Assembly: GCF_014905175.1 (NCBI RefSeq)
Contig: NC_057790.1
Coordinates: forward strand, 19,370,469-19,434,468
Direction of reading: 5' to 3'
Length of the DNA stretch: 64,000 bases
Source: Aphidius gifuensis
Lineage: Eukaryota > Arthropoda > Insecta > Hymenoptera > Braconidae
The notes under the pieces were generated by a model. The model was not told the DNA's origin. It saw nothing but the letters and a program-made list of their open reading frames with translations, and searched no databases. Below, one piece after another: positions 43,101-53,076 of this stretch; position 1 is the first letter of the stretch; every line of letters starts with the position of its first letter. A program made the translations under genes and the position numbers.

Positions 43101-43643
43101 ATATAGAGTCTCGTGTAAAATATGTTCGAGAATATTCTTAAATCGATAACATAAAAAAAAAAAAAAAAAAGAAAATGAAATGGAAAGAAAAAAAAAATAT
43201 GTCACATACCAAAACCTATAGTGTATTTAATAAATGTCAGTATCCATATTTGATCGTAGCACTTTTTCTTTAGGAGGGTTGTGTGACTAAAGTAAAATGC
43301 AACTATAGGGGTGTAATAAATTTCCCATCTCCCACTTTTATTTTTTTTTATTTTCTCCCACATTTATATACACTCAACTCGCGGTCATCAACCTCGCGAA
43401 CTAGATACGTCACCCCTCTCTCTTTCACCCACCCTTTGTGTTCCCTCTCTTTAATGTTATATATATATATATATCTATATTTTTTTTTTTACTTTGCCTA
43501 CTTATATACTTCCACTAGTTGTCAGTATATTCTTGATATATCTATATATATTTTATGCGCCCGCGCACGATCACTTTTGATGTCGTAACGACTCTTGTGA
43601 TCTCATTTTCATTTGATTGCACTGGTGTGTATTTTTGTATGTT

Positions 43644-43656
43644 GGGTCAATGACCT
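43644..43656. promoter_or_regulatory. Ecdysone-response-element-like IR-1, perfect palindromic match
   Basis: GGGTCAATGACCT matches RGKTCANTGAMCY at all positions, with two strong half-sites GGGTCA and TGACCT around one A. It lies 2.9 kb upstream of the E75B ATG, which makes it the best single candidate for direct EcR/USP control of E75B. A further GGGTCA half-site is at 43682-43687. Confidence 0.6.
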
Positions 43657-45415
43657 CGTATTATACACTCTTTCATTAATCGGGTCAAATTCATTTGCCT
43701 ATACACTCATGTGTCTATGTGTGTAATCAAAAAAAAAAAAAAGAAACATTACTTATTATCATTAAATTTTATTGTATTTAATTTTTATTTGATTTATTAT
43801 TTAATTTATAATTCATATAAATATGTTAGATAATATTTTTATATCATTTAACATTATATCTTGTAATTAACAGGAATAAAAAAAAATAATAATAATTTTA
43901 TATTTTTATATAAATAATTTGCGGTTAATGAACTCGTGGTTATTTGAAAAAATTGTCCTAGCAAAAAATGCACCATACAGCTATATATATATTGCGTGCA
44001 TATGGATGTTTGGGACATATGGAAAAAGCGCATGCGCCAATGCCACCGTTATTTCATTTAACAAAGTTGACTATTTTCTAACGTTTTTTTTTTTATTATT
44101 ATTATTTATTTTATCACCATCTTCTTGTGCTTATTATTCTATGTGCTATTTTATTTTTTTTGCTGGATGATCAATTTAACCCTCTCCTTACTCTTTAAAA
44201 CCTTTTTCATTATTATTTTTTTTTTCTACCTTATTTCAAGTACTCTGACTCGGTGGCGGTCGCACACGCGGTACGTTCTCCGGTCATTGGCCTCATCGGC
44301 TTGCAAATCTCTCTATATACTTATGCACTCACTGTACGTGTAATCTTCTTGACTTGTCATGAACAATTTAAACATGCTCCTCTTATTCTCTTCATGTATT
44401 TTTTTTTTTGTGAAGAATATCTATATTTAATTTTTTTTTTTTCTTTTTTTATATAACTTATTTTTGATAATGACAATAATAATAAAGTACATGACGCTTG
44501 CGTATATATATATTTATGTGGCAGCGAAGGTGTTCACCCCATGACCCGCTTCATATAATGCAACTCACTTCGAAAGATCGATCCACCCTAGATTTTGCCC
44601 CGGGTTCATTTGGGGTTACTGCTCTCATCCAAATGGGAATTGTATATTAAAATTTCATTAAATTCAAAAAAAATATATATACATTAATATTTCAACAAAT
44701 TAATCTTATAATAAATCAGTCAAATTATATTATTTATATAACAAGTAGATATGATAATATAAACTTGTTGTTTCCAAGTTGATAAAAAAAAAAAAAATTT
44801 AATTATTGAACGGTGGTTTATATATTTATTTCTGGATTATTTTCGATTTTTGCATTCTGGAAGGTTCACAAGTTAGTGAATAGATAGCTTGATCGGGTGT
44901 GTTGCAGTTGCAACGGTACTTCCCCTCACAAATGTTGAGGTAGGTGGGTGAGGTTGCACGTCTGACGTCATTATCACATACACCTATTGGGCAAACGTGC
45001 TCTTCTCTACTGCATAAATAAATAATATCCTTAAATGTCCATATTATATATTTACTATGAATTTAATATTAAATATTTGTATTACTTTTAAATGTCTTGT
45101 GATATGGCAAAGATATAAATTACACGTGTGTATAATTTATCATAGCTCAACTTGTTTTTTTATTTTTTTGCTTTAATTAAATATTTTATTATATTTAATT
45201 TTTATTTACACCCAAAATCAGCGCGTGTGAGCATTATGTATATATATTTTTATAATACACACAGCTTATGTAACACACTGTGGTTTCCTACTCCCACCAA
45301 GCTTACTTGCCTATCCTCCCCCAATCACCATATAATATAATATATATATAATTATATATATACATGTTGTTGCCATCTCTATTTTGCTGTTTCTATATCC
45401 CTAGTCAACGACCCG

Positions 45416-45428
45416 AGGTCACTGACCG
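45416..45428. promoter_or_regulatory. EcRE-like IR-1, one mismatch
   Basis: AGGTCACTGACCG differs from RGKTCANTGAMCY only at the last base. It lies about 1.1 kb upstream of the E75B ATG, in a GC-richer island. Confidence 0.45.
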
Positions 45429-45949
45429 ATCAAGTCCAACTATCAGGAACACTTCCCTTCTCATCTTTAATCTGTCAAATGTCACAGCTATTTTAATCAA
45501 TTTATTTTTCTTTTTTTTCCATCAATTTTCTTGGTATCTATCATTAAAAATATCTTTCTATTTTAAATTTTGTATTTTTGCTTTTTTTATTGCCAAAAAA
45601 AAATATTTATTTTAGCAAATTTTTAATATAATTTATTATAAAATTACAAGAGTATTTGTGGGTGACACGAGTTCACCGAACATTCGAGTGCCTGAAGAAG
45701 ATTATTGCAAATATCCATTTGTACACATAAAAATATTATAGAATAATTGAAGAAGGGGTGGGGCAATAATGAGGAAAAGTATATATATAACAAAAATGAG
45801 TGAGACAAAAAAATTTGTATAAAGATAATGGATTTAACGTAAAAAAAAAAAAAAAAAAGATGGAGAATGAAAAAATAAAAATAAGTAAATAAATAAAATA
45901 TTGTGGGGCTAATGAGGAGAGGTGATGTATAGAAAAGAGGAGAAAGAAA

Positions 45950-46540
45950 GACCCGTTAGTAGAGCGGTTGCTGAACGTGATGGTGCGGGTATAGAGTAGG
46001 ACCGTGATACGAGATTATTACGAGTGCACAAGTGAGATATACGAAAAATCGCGGTGCGCGCAGGGGACTCTCACTTTCACGCGGTGAACTGTGGGTGAAT
46101 GTCCGGGAATTGGGTCATATGGCCCCCACTTTTGTATGCCTGGTGCTAGAGGCAATGTGCCGAGGCACTATGCTTACTGTAGCTAGTATGAACCAGTCGT
46201 CACTCAAACCTCAAGAGTTATAAATCGTTGTCTTTTCATTTGTGCCAAAAACATTAATAATTTTATTTTATTTTATTTTTTACATAATATTTTAAATATT
46301 AAGTGACAATTTTAATTAGCTCATTATTAAACAAAGTAAATTAGTGAAATTTAAAAAAAAATAACGTGAAAATACGATTATCAACCGAGAGAGTGTGATT
46401 GTGATTACTTTTTTTTTTTTAGTCAACGTTTCTTTATTTTTTTTTTTTGCCTTTTGCTTTTTTTTTTCATCAACTGGATAATATTTTTCTTCAAATTTCT
46501 ATCCTGAATTTAATTTAATTTGACGTTGACTGAGAATTCC
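45950..46540 (+). promoter_or_regulatory. E75B promoter region and leader
   Basis: At about 45950-46220 the sequence turns GC-rich with CG-containing words, then becomes AT-rich up to the ATG at 46541, the same pattern as at the other E75 starts. Several short ATG frames occur, including one from 46122 that ends at TAA 46220-46222 and would act as an upstream ORF if transcribed. I found no clear TATA box, and the transcription start is not fixed. Confidence 0.45.
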
Positions 46541-46657
46541 ATGGGGTGCTTGTGCGAATGTGATCATACAAGCCCGAGTGTGGGGAGCGCATGTTCCTCC
46601 GGGTCTTCTTCTGATAGTGATTGTCAATCTGACGGAAGTTTTGGTGGTGATTCACAG
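46541..46657 (+). CDS. E75: E75B-specific N-terminus, continuous with zinc finger 2 exon
   Basis: The first ATG is at 46541; the open frame upstream has only TTG. Thirty-nine residues, [15 protein letters not shown] then a Ser/Gly/Asp-rich acidic stretch, run without an intron into GFFRRS of the second zinc finger. E75B is known to lack finger 1 and so not to bind DNA by itself; it can act by dimerising with HR3. The predicted E75B is about 914 residues. The N-terminus is far shorter than the long Gln-rich one I recall for fly E75B. The last codons double as the 3' splice site (TTCACAG|GG) used by the other isoforms. Confidence 0.85.
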
Positions 46658-46802
46658 GGTTTTTTCCGGAGAAGTATCCAGCAGAAGATTCAATATCGTC
46701 CGTGTACTAAAAATCAACAGTGCAGTATATTACGGATCAACAGAAATCGTTGTCAATACTGTCGATTGAAGAAGTGCATTGCTGTTGGAATGAGCCGAGA
46801 TG
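46658..46802 (+). CDS. E75: E75 zinc finger 2 exon, shared by all forms except E75D
   Basis: From the internal acceptor CAG at 46655-46657 this encodes 48 residues plus one base: [10 protein letters not shown], then the second finger with cysteines C161, C167, C177 and C180 (E75A numbering), then [13 protein letters not shown]. It is entered in phase 0 from zinc finger 1, reconstituting CEGCKGFFRRS. It leaves in phase 1 at a strong donor G|GTAAGT. For E75B it is simply the continuation of the first exon. The pyrimidine tract of the internal acceptor is poor because those bases encode E75B residues, which may make its use regulated. Confidence 0.96.
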
Positions 46803-48699
46803 GTAAGTTTTATCACAATATTATTTTTTTCACCTATGATGCTGTATAGTAATTGATGAATCATGTCCCCATTTTGATGAGTCAATATTTATTTACACAA
46901 TTTGTAACACATTTCATTGCGTCAAATGTTGTTTGAATTCTTTTTTTTTTTTTATTATTTCTTCAATCATTCGAAGGTTCTAGAAATTGGGGTTGCCAGG
47001 TTATTGACCATTTACGCAATTTTTCGTTCACCATACCGTGAGTTGACTCGATGTTGCAATTGGCGAAAGTGGCTGATTCGAGAAAGTACACACAAGAGTC
47101 ATTTCCACTTTGTAAAAAAAAAGAAATAAATACATAATCATAATGTTCATAAAAGTAAATATAGAAAATGAAAAATATTTTATAAATAAAATTTAAAATA
47201 TATAATAAAAATCATTGGGATTAGGCAAGATGGATTGTAGCAAAAAAATAAATTAAATAATATAAAAATTGCTCGGCTTTGCCCGGGCATGACCTCGGAC
47301 GAACCCGTGGGTACTCGAGGTCGTTGACCTGGTGCAATAGTACTTGGATACATACTTTGTCCCAATACTTGCAGTTCAACTAATAATAATTTATCAAACT
47401 ATCAACAATGCATTCTGCAATCAATATAATTCACCTAAAAATAAACAATAGTTTTTTCCTTTTAATTTAATTTCCAGTTTAATTAAATAAATTAGAAATA
47501 AAATTAAAAAAAAAAGCCAGCATTGATAATAAAACATTAAATAATCTTATCTAAAATCAAAAAACATAATTTAACTATTAAATATAAACCGAAAATAATT
47601 TTTTTTATTGTCATTTGACATAATCTAAAAATTATAACATCTTGATAATGTTGAATCGCGCGAGGTCAATAGTCTCTATTCACGCCTTGCATGAGTCCAT
47701 ATATCTATATAAATAATACCGCTACATTCTCTCACACTTGTATATAAATATATACATACATGCCCCGTGCGCGAATATCCCCTTCTCTTATATACATATA
47801 TATATACACGACAATCGCACAATCTCACGCTACCTATTCTATATAATTCCCCTAGAGTTTACTCTGTATAACGTCCACTGAACGCGCGCCGCTACTCGAC
47901 TTAATCATAATAATGATAATAATGATAATAATAATACAATGTAGTACTCCATACTTGAGATATATCGTGCGCCGTCATGTGGCGCTAAAATTTTAACGGA
48001 GACCTCGCGAACCTTCTATCTCAAAACTTTTCTCCCACCCATCATATTAATCCCCTTCTTCATAACACTTTATTATATCTATATTGGTATTTTAATACTC
48101 CCACTACATAACCTCTATTCCCCCTTAAGTTAATTTTTATTCAGCTGGTCTGACTAAATACTTATGTCTACTACTTAACATCCGCACAACGCGATAAAAC
48201 TTTGCGTTGATATCATGCCTAATTCAAAAGTTTTAATATACCTTTAATGTTGGATATTAATACTAGTTAAAATGATAAAAATATTAATGATTATTTATAT
48301 TTATTATTTATTAAACAATAAATTGAGTCAAATTTTTATAATTCGATGAAATTGGATTATTGAATATTTAAAATGAAGCATTACTCACAAATCATTGAGT
48401 TGACTTTAATCGTGAGCTCGGTCAAGGTTAAAAGCTCAGGGGTAGTTTACCCTTAGTTGTCATCATTGATACATGGATGGCTAATAGAGGGAAAAAGAAA
48501 ATTATAAATTTACAATAAAAGAAAAAAAAAACTCAAGGCTTTATATACAGTCATCTGTGTATATTATTTTCATTAAATCTTTGTTTAATTTGTACATAAC
48601 TTAGTACTTTGTCATTAATATAAACTACTGTGCATGTATGATATATATATATATATGGGTCGTCGATATACATACATGCTATATACGCCTCATGCGGCT
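46803..48699 (+). other. Intron after zinc finger 2, upstream of the E75D promoter
   Basis: No coding exon seen. GC-richer stretches occur at about 46975-47100, 47270-47345, 47640-47700 and 47860-48020. The second holds an EcRE-like site listed separately. The rest is AT-rich with TA runs. Confidence 0.6.
47318..47330. promoter_or_regulatory. EcRE-like IR-1, one mismatch
   Basis: AGGTCGTTGACCT has a perfect right half (TGACCT) and one mismatch in the left half. It is 0.5 kb into the intron after zinc finger 2 and 1.6 kb upstream of the E75D promoter. Confidence 0.45.
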
Positions 48700-49395
48700 G
48701 TTGTTTAAAGCAAGTTCAAGGCCAAATGCTTGGCAAAGGCCACACAATCGCATTGAAGTCCGCGCGCGCGATCACAAAGCTCGTGTAGAGGGGATTCACA
48801 ACCGTTGATGGTTAGAATAAGTGGGAGACAAGGTGGCGGTAAATAAAGAAGGGGCCAAGGGGGTTAATAAAATATATATATATATATGTGTATAAAAAGG
48901 GAGGGAGATGGGGAGGGAGACTGTTGAACACAACTTGCGGAACATTATTCAGTCGGCGGTGATGCTGTCTCGCGTTTGCACGCGTTGTCTCGTCCCGTAC
49001 GTTTAATAATAAATATATATTTTATTATTAAAATAATAAACAAAGTCAATCAAATATTTTTTTTTTAATTGTGCCATTATTACACGTTATTTTATAATTA
49101 ATTTTTTTTTTTCTAATTTAATTTGGAGTGACTTATGTACTACTTATAGTGTCAGCCAATTTTATGTGAAAAAAAAAAAAAAAAAAAAATTGTTTTTTAA
49201 ATTATAAAATAATTATTGAATATATATTCTATTTGTGAAGTGTATTTTATTATTATATATGTGAAATATTTAATTTATAACGAGGGATAATAATTCAGTG
49301 TTGTGATAAATATTTATTATTTAATTACCACTTTGGATTACTTGAAGAATTTGTAAAAAAAAAAAATTGCAATTTTATTTAAAATACCTAATACA
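48700..49395 (+). promoter_or_regulatory. E75D promoter and 5' leader
   Basis: A GC-rich stretch with CGCGCGCGCG at about 48761-48770 precedes a TATA box TATAAAAAG at 48891-48899. A start about 30 bases later would fall near 48920. A second possibility is an initiator-like TTCAGTCG at about 48949-48955. The leader to the ATG at 49396 would be about 440-480 nt, mostly AT-rich. Confidence 0.5.
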
Positions 49396-49468
49396 ATGCA
49401 AATCATGGGTGACGAGTTACCAATCCTCAAAGGGATTCTAAATGGGGTTGTCAACTATCACAATGCAC
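49396..49468 (+). CDS. E75: E75D-specific first exon
   Basis: Twenty-four codons plus one base from ATG 49396; a second in-frame ATG is at 49405. The peptide is MQIMGDELPILKGILNGV then VNYHNA. Donor CAC|GTAGGT leaves phase 1, and joining to 50061 gives NYHNA-P-VRFGRVPKREK. I recall the same short MG-E-LPILKGILNGVVNYHNAP start from other insect E75D proteins. This form lacks both zinc fingers, so it cannot bind DNA directly. The predicted length is about 851 residues. The exon is too short for simple ORF calling. Confidence 0.9.
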
Positions 49469-50060
49469 GTAGGTGTTTTTTGTTTCGTCAATTTTTCAAA
49501 TTAATTTAGATCTTTAAAATTGTCTCGATTGTGGAGTACTTTCTATCCTACCACATGGCGCTTTCATCAATACAAAAGTGTATATATTTTTTATTTTTTT
49601 TTTTGTCTTTTAATTTTACTTTGCTGTCGGGCATAATCGTGAAAGTTTTTTCATGTGATTGTATATGTATACATTCGCTTTCCCTCTGAATTTTTTAAAA
49701 CAAGAATAATAATGAAATGCGTTATTAATAAATAATTTTAATTACATACAAACAATTGTATCAAAAATATTAAAGTTAAAAAAGGAAAAAAAAAAAAATA
49801 TTGAATTGTTGTTTGGCTGACCTTGCTCGGTCACGGAAACTGTTACTGTTCATATACAATTAATTTCTAAGCATACTGGCACGCAATAACCGATGGTCAT
49901 CGACGAAGGTCAATACGTTGCATTATGTTATCTCTTCTTTATTGTCAATTTAAAATATTTACCCATGATTCATCATCAATTTATAATATGCATCAATAAT
50001 CAATAATTTTATAAAACAAATAATTTATTAACATAAATTTTTTTTCTTGTATGATTACAG
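49469..50060 (+). other. Intron between E75D exon and common exons
   Basis: A 592-nt intron with a GTAGGT donor and an acceptor ending GATTACAG at 50060. It contains a TGACCTTGC (49818-49826), the reverse of a FTZ-F1/ERR-like extended half-site, in a GC-richer stretch at about 49810-49920. Confidence 0.8.
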
Positions 50061-50302
50061 CGGTTAGATTCGGCCGTGTGCCAAAACGTGAAAAAGCAAG
50101 AATTCTTGCTGCAATGCAACAAAGTTCACACAGTCGTTCACAAGAAAAAGCAGTTGCTGCTGAATTAGAAGATGAACAACGTTTACTAGCAACAGTAGTT
50201 CGTGCTCACCTTGATACTTGTGATTTTACCAGGGACAAAGTTGCTCCAGTACTTGTAAGAGCAAGAGAAACACCAAACTACACCGCATGTCCACCAACCT
50301 TG
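50061..50302 (+). CDS. E75: E75 common exon: C-terminal extension and hinge
   Basis: Entered in phase 1, left in phase 0 at ACCTTG|GTTAGT. The first codons are AVRFGRVPKREKARILAAMQ, the A/T-box that contacts the minor groove 5' of the half-site. A hinge of about 60 residues follows, rich in Gln/Glu and Arg, ending NYTACPPTL just before the ligand-binding domain. It is shared by all isoforms. It corresponds to residues 194-274 of E75A counted from 39300. Confidence 0.96.
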
Positions 50303-50835
50303 GTTAGTATTTTATTATTATATTTATTTTATTATTTTAAAAATATTAAAAAAATAGTCAATCATAACTTTTGTTTATTATTCACAAGTCATAATAAGTA
50401 ATGGAATTTTTATTTTATGCGTAAATATTTTTATTATTTAATATATATATATTGAGACGGAAAATATAACAAAAGTTTATCAAAGTGGCATCACCACTGT
50501 ATGACCTGGGCCTTGAAAATACGTGAAGGCTCAATAATGCGGAAATTATTTATCAACAACCAGATGTCCTCGAGTTTGACTCTTCAAAGAGGAAGTTGTG
50601 ACCATGCATGTGTATTCTTTAGCGTATATAAATTGAAAGTCGTGTGTATTTATTCGAGGACATCTACTTAAATTCTTTCGATTTTATATAAATTTTTTTT
50701 TTGCCTTATATTAACATAATGATATTGATACAAAAAATTTTTTGGCTAGCGTTTAAATATTAAATAAAAAAAACAAAACAACAATGAAATATTATTAATT
50801 TTTTGAATTTTTTGTTTGTTTTGTAATTGTTACAG
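50303..50835 (+). other. Intron between hinge and ligand-binding domain exons
   Basis: A 533-nt intron from a GTTAGT donor to TGTTACAG at 50835. A GC-richer middle (about 50490-50620) has no reading frame of interest. Confidence 0.85.
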
Positions 50836-53076
50836 GCGTGTCCATTAAATCCTAATCCACAACCTTTGACTGGTCAGCAAGAATTATTACAAGATTTTTC
50901 AAAAAGATTTTCACCAGCAATTCGTGGTGTTGTTGAATTTGCCAAACGGATACCCGGCTTCAACCTGCTGGCACAGGATGATCAGGTTACATTATTAAAA
51001 GCTGGTGTATTTGAAGTACTACTTGTACGATTAGCTTGCATGTTTGATACACAAACAAATAGTATGATATGTTTAAATGGACAAGTGCTCAAAAGGGATT
51101 CAATACACAATAGTAATGCTAGATTTCTCATGGATTCAATGTTTGATTTTGCTGAAAGAGTTAATTCATTGAGATTATCAGATGCTGAACTTGGTTTATT
51201 TTGTTCAGTTGTTGTTATTGCTGCTGATAGACCTGGTTTACGTAATACAGATCTTGTTGAACGTATGAATAATAAACTTCGTAATGCCCTCCAAACAGTG
51301 TTAGCTCAAAATCATCCGCAGCATCCAGATATACTGCATGAATTGCTCAAAAAAATACCTGATCTCAGAACATTAAATACATTACACTCAGAGAAGCTAT
51401 TGGCATTTAAAATGACCGAACAACAACAACAGCTTCAAGCTCAACAAGCACAACAGCATGCGTCAGCTGCTGCTGCTGCTGCAACACATCATCAGCAACA
51501 ACAACAACACCATCATCAACAACAACAACAACAGCAACAACAACATAATCAACAACAACAACAACAACATAATCAGCAACAACATATTCATCAACAACAA
51601 CATCATCATCAACAGCAACAACAACATACTCAACATTGGCCAATGGAAGAAGATCCAACAGCAGCATGGTGTTCCGCATCAGATGTAATTCTTGATGAAG
51701 CTGTCAAAAGTCCACTTGGTAGTGTATCAAGTACAGAAAGTACGTGTTCTGGTGAAGTTGCATCATTAACTGAATATCATCATGCAACACCAACAAGTCA
51801 TCATGCCTCAAGTGCACCACTATTAGCAGCAACACTTGCTGGTGGTTTATGTCCGCACAGAAGACGTGCTAATTCTGGTTCAACAAGTTCTGGTGAAGAT
51901 GAATTACATCGTGCAAGTTTATCTAAAACACCACAACCACCACAATGTCCACGTTTTCGTAAATTAGATTCACCAAGTGATAGTGGAATTGAATCGGGTA
52001 CTGAAAAACCTGATAAACCAGCAAGTAGTAGTGCAAGTAGTGCACCAACATCAGTTTGCTCGAGTCCAAGATCTGAAGATAAGGAAGTCGAGGATATGCC
52101 TGTATTAAAAAGAGTACTACAAGCACCACCACTATATGATACAAATTCATTAATGGATGAGGCCTATAAACCGCACAAAAAATTCCGAGCACTTAGACAT
52201 AAAGATAGTGCTGAAGCTGAACCAGTTATTGTACAACATCAACAACAAAATCAGCCACAACAACAGCAACAACAACAGCAACAAAATCATATTCATCATC
52301 ATCAGCAACAACAACAACAACAACAGCAACAACACCATCAGCAACAACAACATCATCAACAGCAACATCAACAACAGCAACAGCAACAACAACAACAACA
52401 ACAGTCACAATTACATTTACACTTAACATCACCACCTTCAAGAAGTCCTACATCTATTCAAGCACAATCTTGTCCACAAACCGCAAGTTTATTAAGTAGT
52501 ACGCACTCAACCTTAGCTAAAAGTCTGATGGAAGGTCCAAGAATGACTGCTGAACAATTAAAACGTACTGATATTATTCATAATTATATTATGCGAGGTG
52601 AAACAGCAAGTCCAAGATCACCAATTTCATCACCATCACCTGCTGAACAATGTGCGTCAACGACGACATTGAGTGCTCGCTCACCTCAGGGTCTTTTACA
52701 ATGTGCGACATCCGGTTATTCAAGATGGCCAGCAACCTCAGTCATTACAACAACAACTGGCGCAAGACATCATCAACAGCAACAGCAACAACAACAGCAA
52801 CAACAGTCATCTTCCAATTATAATGCTGTTGGTAATTCACCTGCTTCATCACCAAGATATTTATCAGCAGCAGCAACGAGTACAAGTTGTACGAGTCCAA
52901 GGCCAACATCAAGTAGTACAACGACTCTTGTTTTATCAAATTGTCCAAATAATATGATGGAATTACAAGTTGACATTGCTGACAGTCAACAACCCCTTAA
53001 TTTATCTAAAAAATCACCGTCCCCATCACCAAGGCCTCTTGTTGGATCATGTAAGGCATTGTCTCTTGAAGCGTAG
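50836..53076 (+). CDS. E75: E75 terminal exon: ligand-binding domain and F domain
   Basis: 746 codons and TAG at 53074, common to all isoforms. Residues 275 to about 465 (E75A numbering) form the ligand-binding domain, with the nuclear-receptor signature FAKRIPGFNLLAQDDQ and VTLLKAG. The Cys of ACPLNP (codon 50839) and the His of NTLHSEK (codon 51385) align with the haem-ligating Cys and His of human Rev-erb-beta, so haem binding is expected. The roughly 550-residue F domain has three Gln/His tracts (51421-51640, 52231-52407 and 52768-52812). Between them are blocks I recognise from other E75 proteins: KSPLGSVSSTES, SSAPLLAATL, KLDSPSDSGIESG, MPVLKRVLQAPPLYDTNSL, and a C-terminal ELQVDIADSQQPLNLSKK. 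PLNLSKK resembles a CtBP-binding motif, fitting a repressor. Confidence 0.97.
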   Translation, partial: ACPLNPNPQPLTGQQELLQDFSKRFSPAIRGVVEFAKRIPGFNLLAQDDQVTLLKAGVFEVLLVRLACMFDTQTNSMICLNGQVLKRDSIHNSNARFLMDSMFDFAERVNSLRLSDAELGLFCSVVVIAADRPGLRNTDLVERMNNKLRNALQTVLAQNHPQHPDILHELLKKIPDLRTLNTLHSEKLLAFKMTEQQQQLQAQQAQQHASAAAAAATHHQQQQQHHHQQQQQQQQQHNQQQQQQHNQQQHIHQQQHHHQQQQQHTQHWPMEEDPTAAWCSASDVILDEAVKSPLGSVSSTESTCSGEVASLTEYHHATPTSHHASSAPLLAATLAGGLCPHRRRANSGSTSSGEDELHRASLSKTPQPPQCPRFRKLDSPSDSGIESGTEKPDKPASSSASSAPTSVCSSPRSEDKEVEDMPVLKRVLQAPPLYDTNSLMDEAYKPHKKFRALRHKDSAEAEPVIVQHQQQNQPQQQQQQQQQNHIHHHQQQQQQQQQQHHQQQQHHQQQHQQQQQQQQQQQQSQLHLHLTSPPSRSPTSIQAQSCPQTASLLSSTHSTLAKSLMEGPRMTAEQLKRTDIIHNYIMRGETASPRSPISSPSPAEQCASTTTLSARSPQGLLQCATSGYSRWPATSVITTTTGARHHQQQQQQQQQQQSSSNYNAVGNSPASSPRYLSAAATSTSCTSPRPTSSSTTTLVLSNCPNNMMELQVDIADSQQPLNLSKKSPSPSPRPLVGSCKALSLEA

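Larger units (their letters stand above)
40146..45949 (+). other. Intron between the two zinc fingers, with regulatory-looking islands
   Basis: The 6.5-kb intron holds the E75B promoter at its 3' end. Two pyrimidine-CAG|GTAG junctions, at 41496/41497 and 42355/42356, resemble weak recursive splice sites. GC-richer islands are at about 40880-40990, 41100-41220, 41740-41870, 42590-42710, 43370-43450, 44240-44320, 44520-44640, 44870-45000 and 45400-45480. There is a GT run at 40641-40657. Two EcRE-like palindromes are listed separately. No further coding exon is evident. Confidence 0.6.

Noticed and set aside
44937..44960. GAGGTAGGTGGGTGAGGTTG as a let-7-like sequence
   Set aside because: It only shares the first few bases with let-7 and no complementary arm is nearby.
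50051..50060. ATG at 50051 as a start for the hinge exon
   Set aside because: It lies inside the acceptor sequence (ATGATTACAG); the exon begins at 50061 in phase 1.
51407..52441. Long frames on the other strand and in other frames over the Gln-rich exon
   Set aside because: They are shadows of CAA/CAG/CAT repeats in the real E75 frame and consist of Val/Leu/Asn runs.
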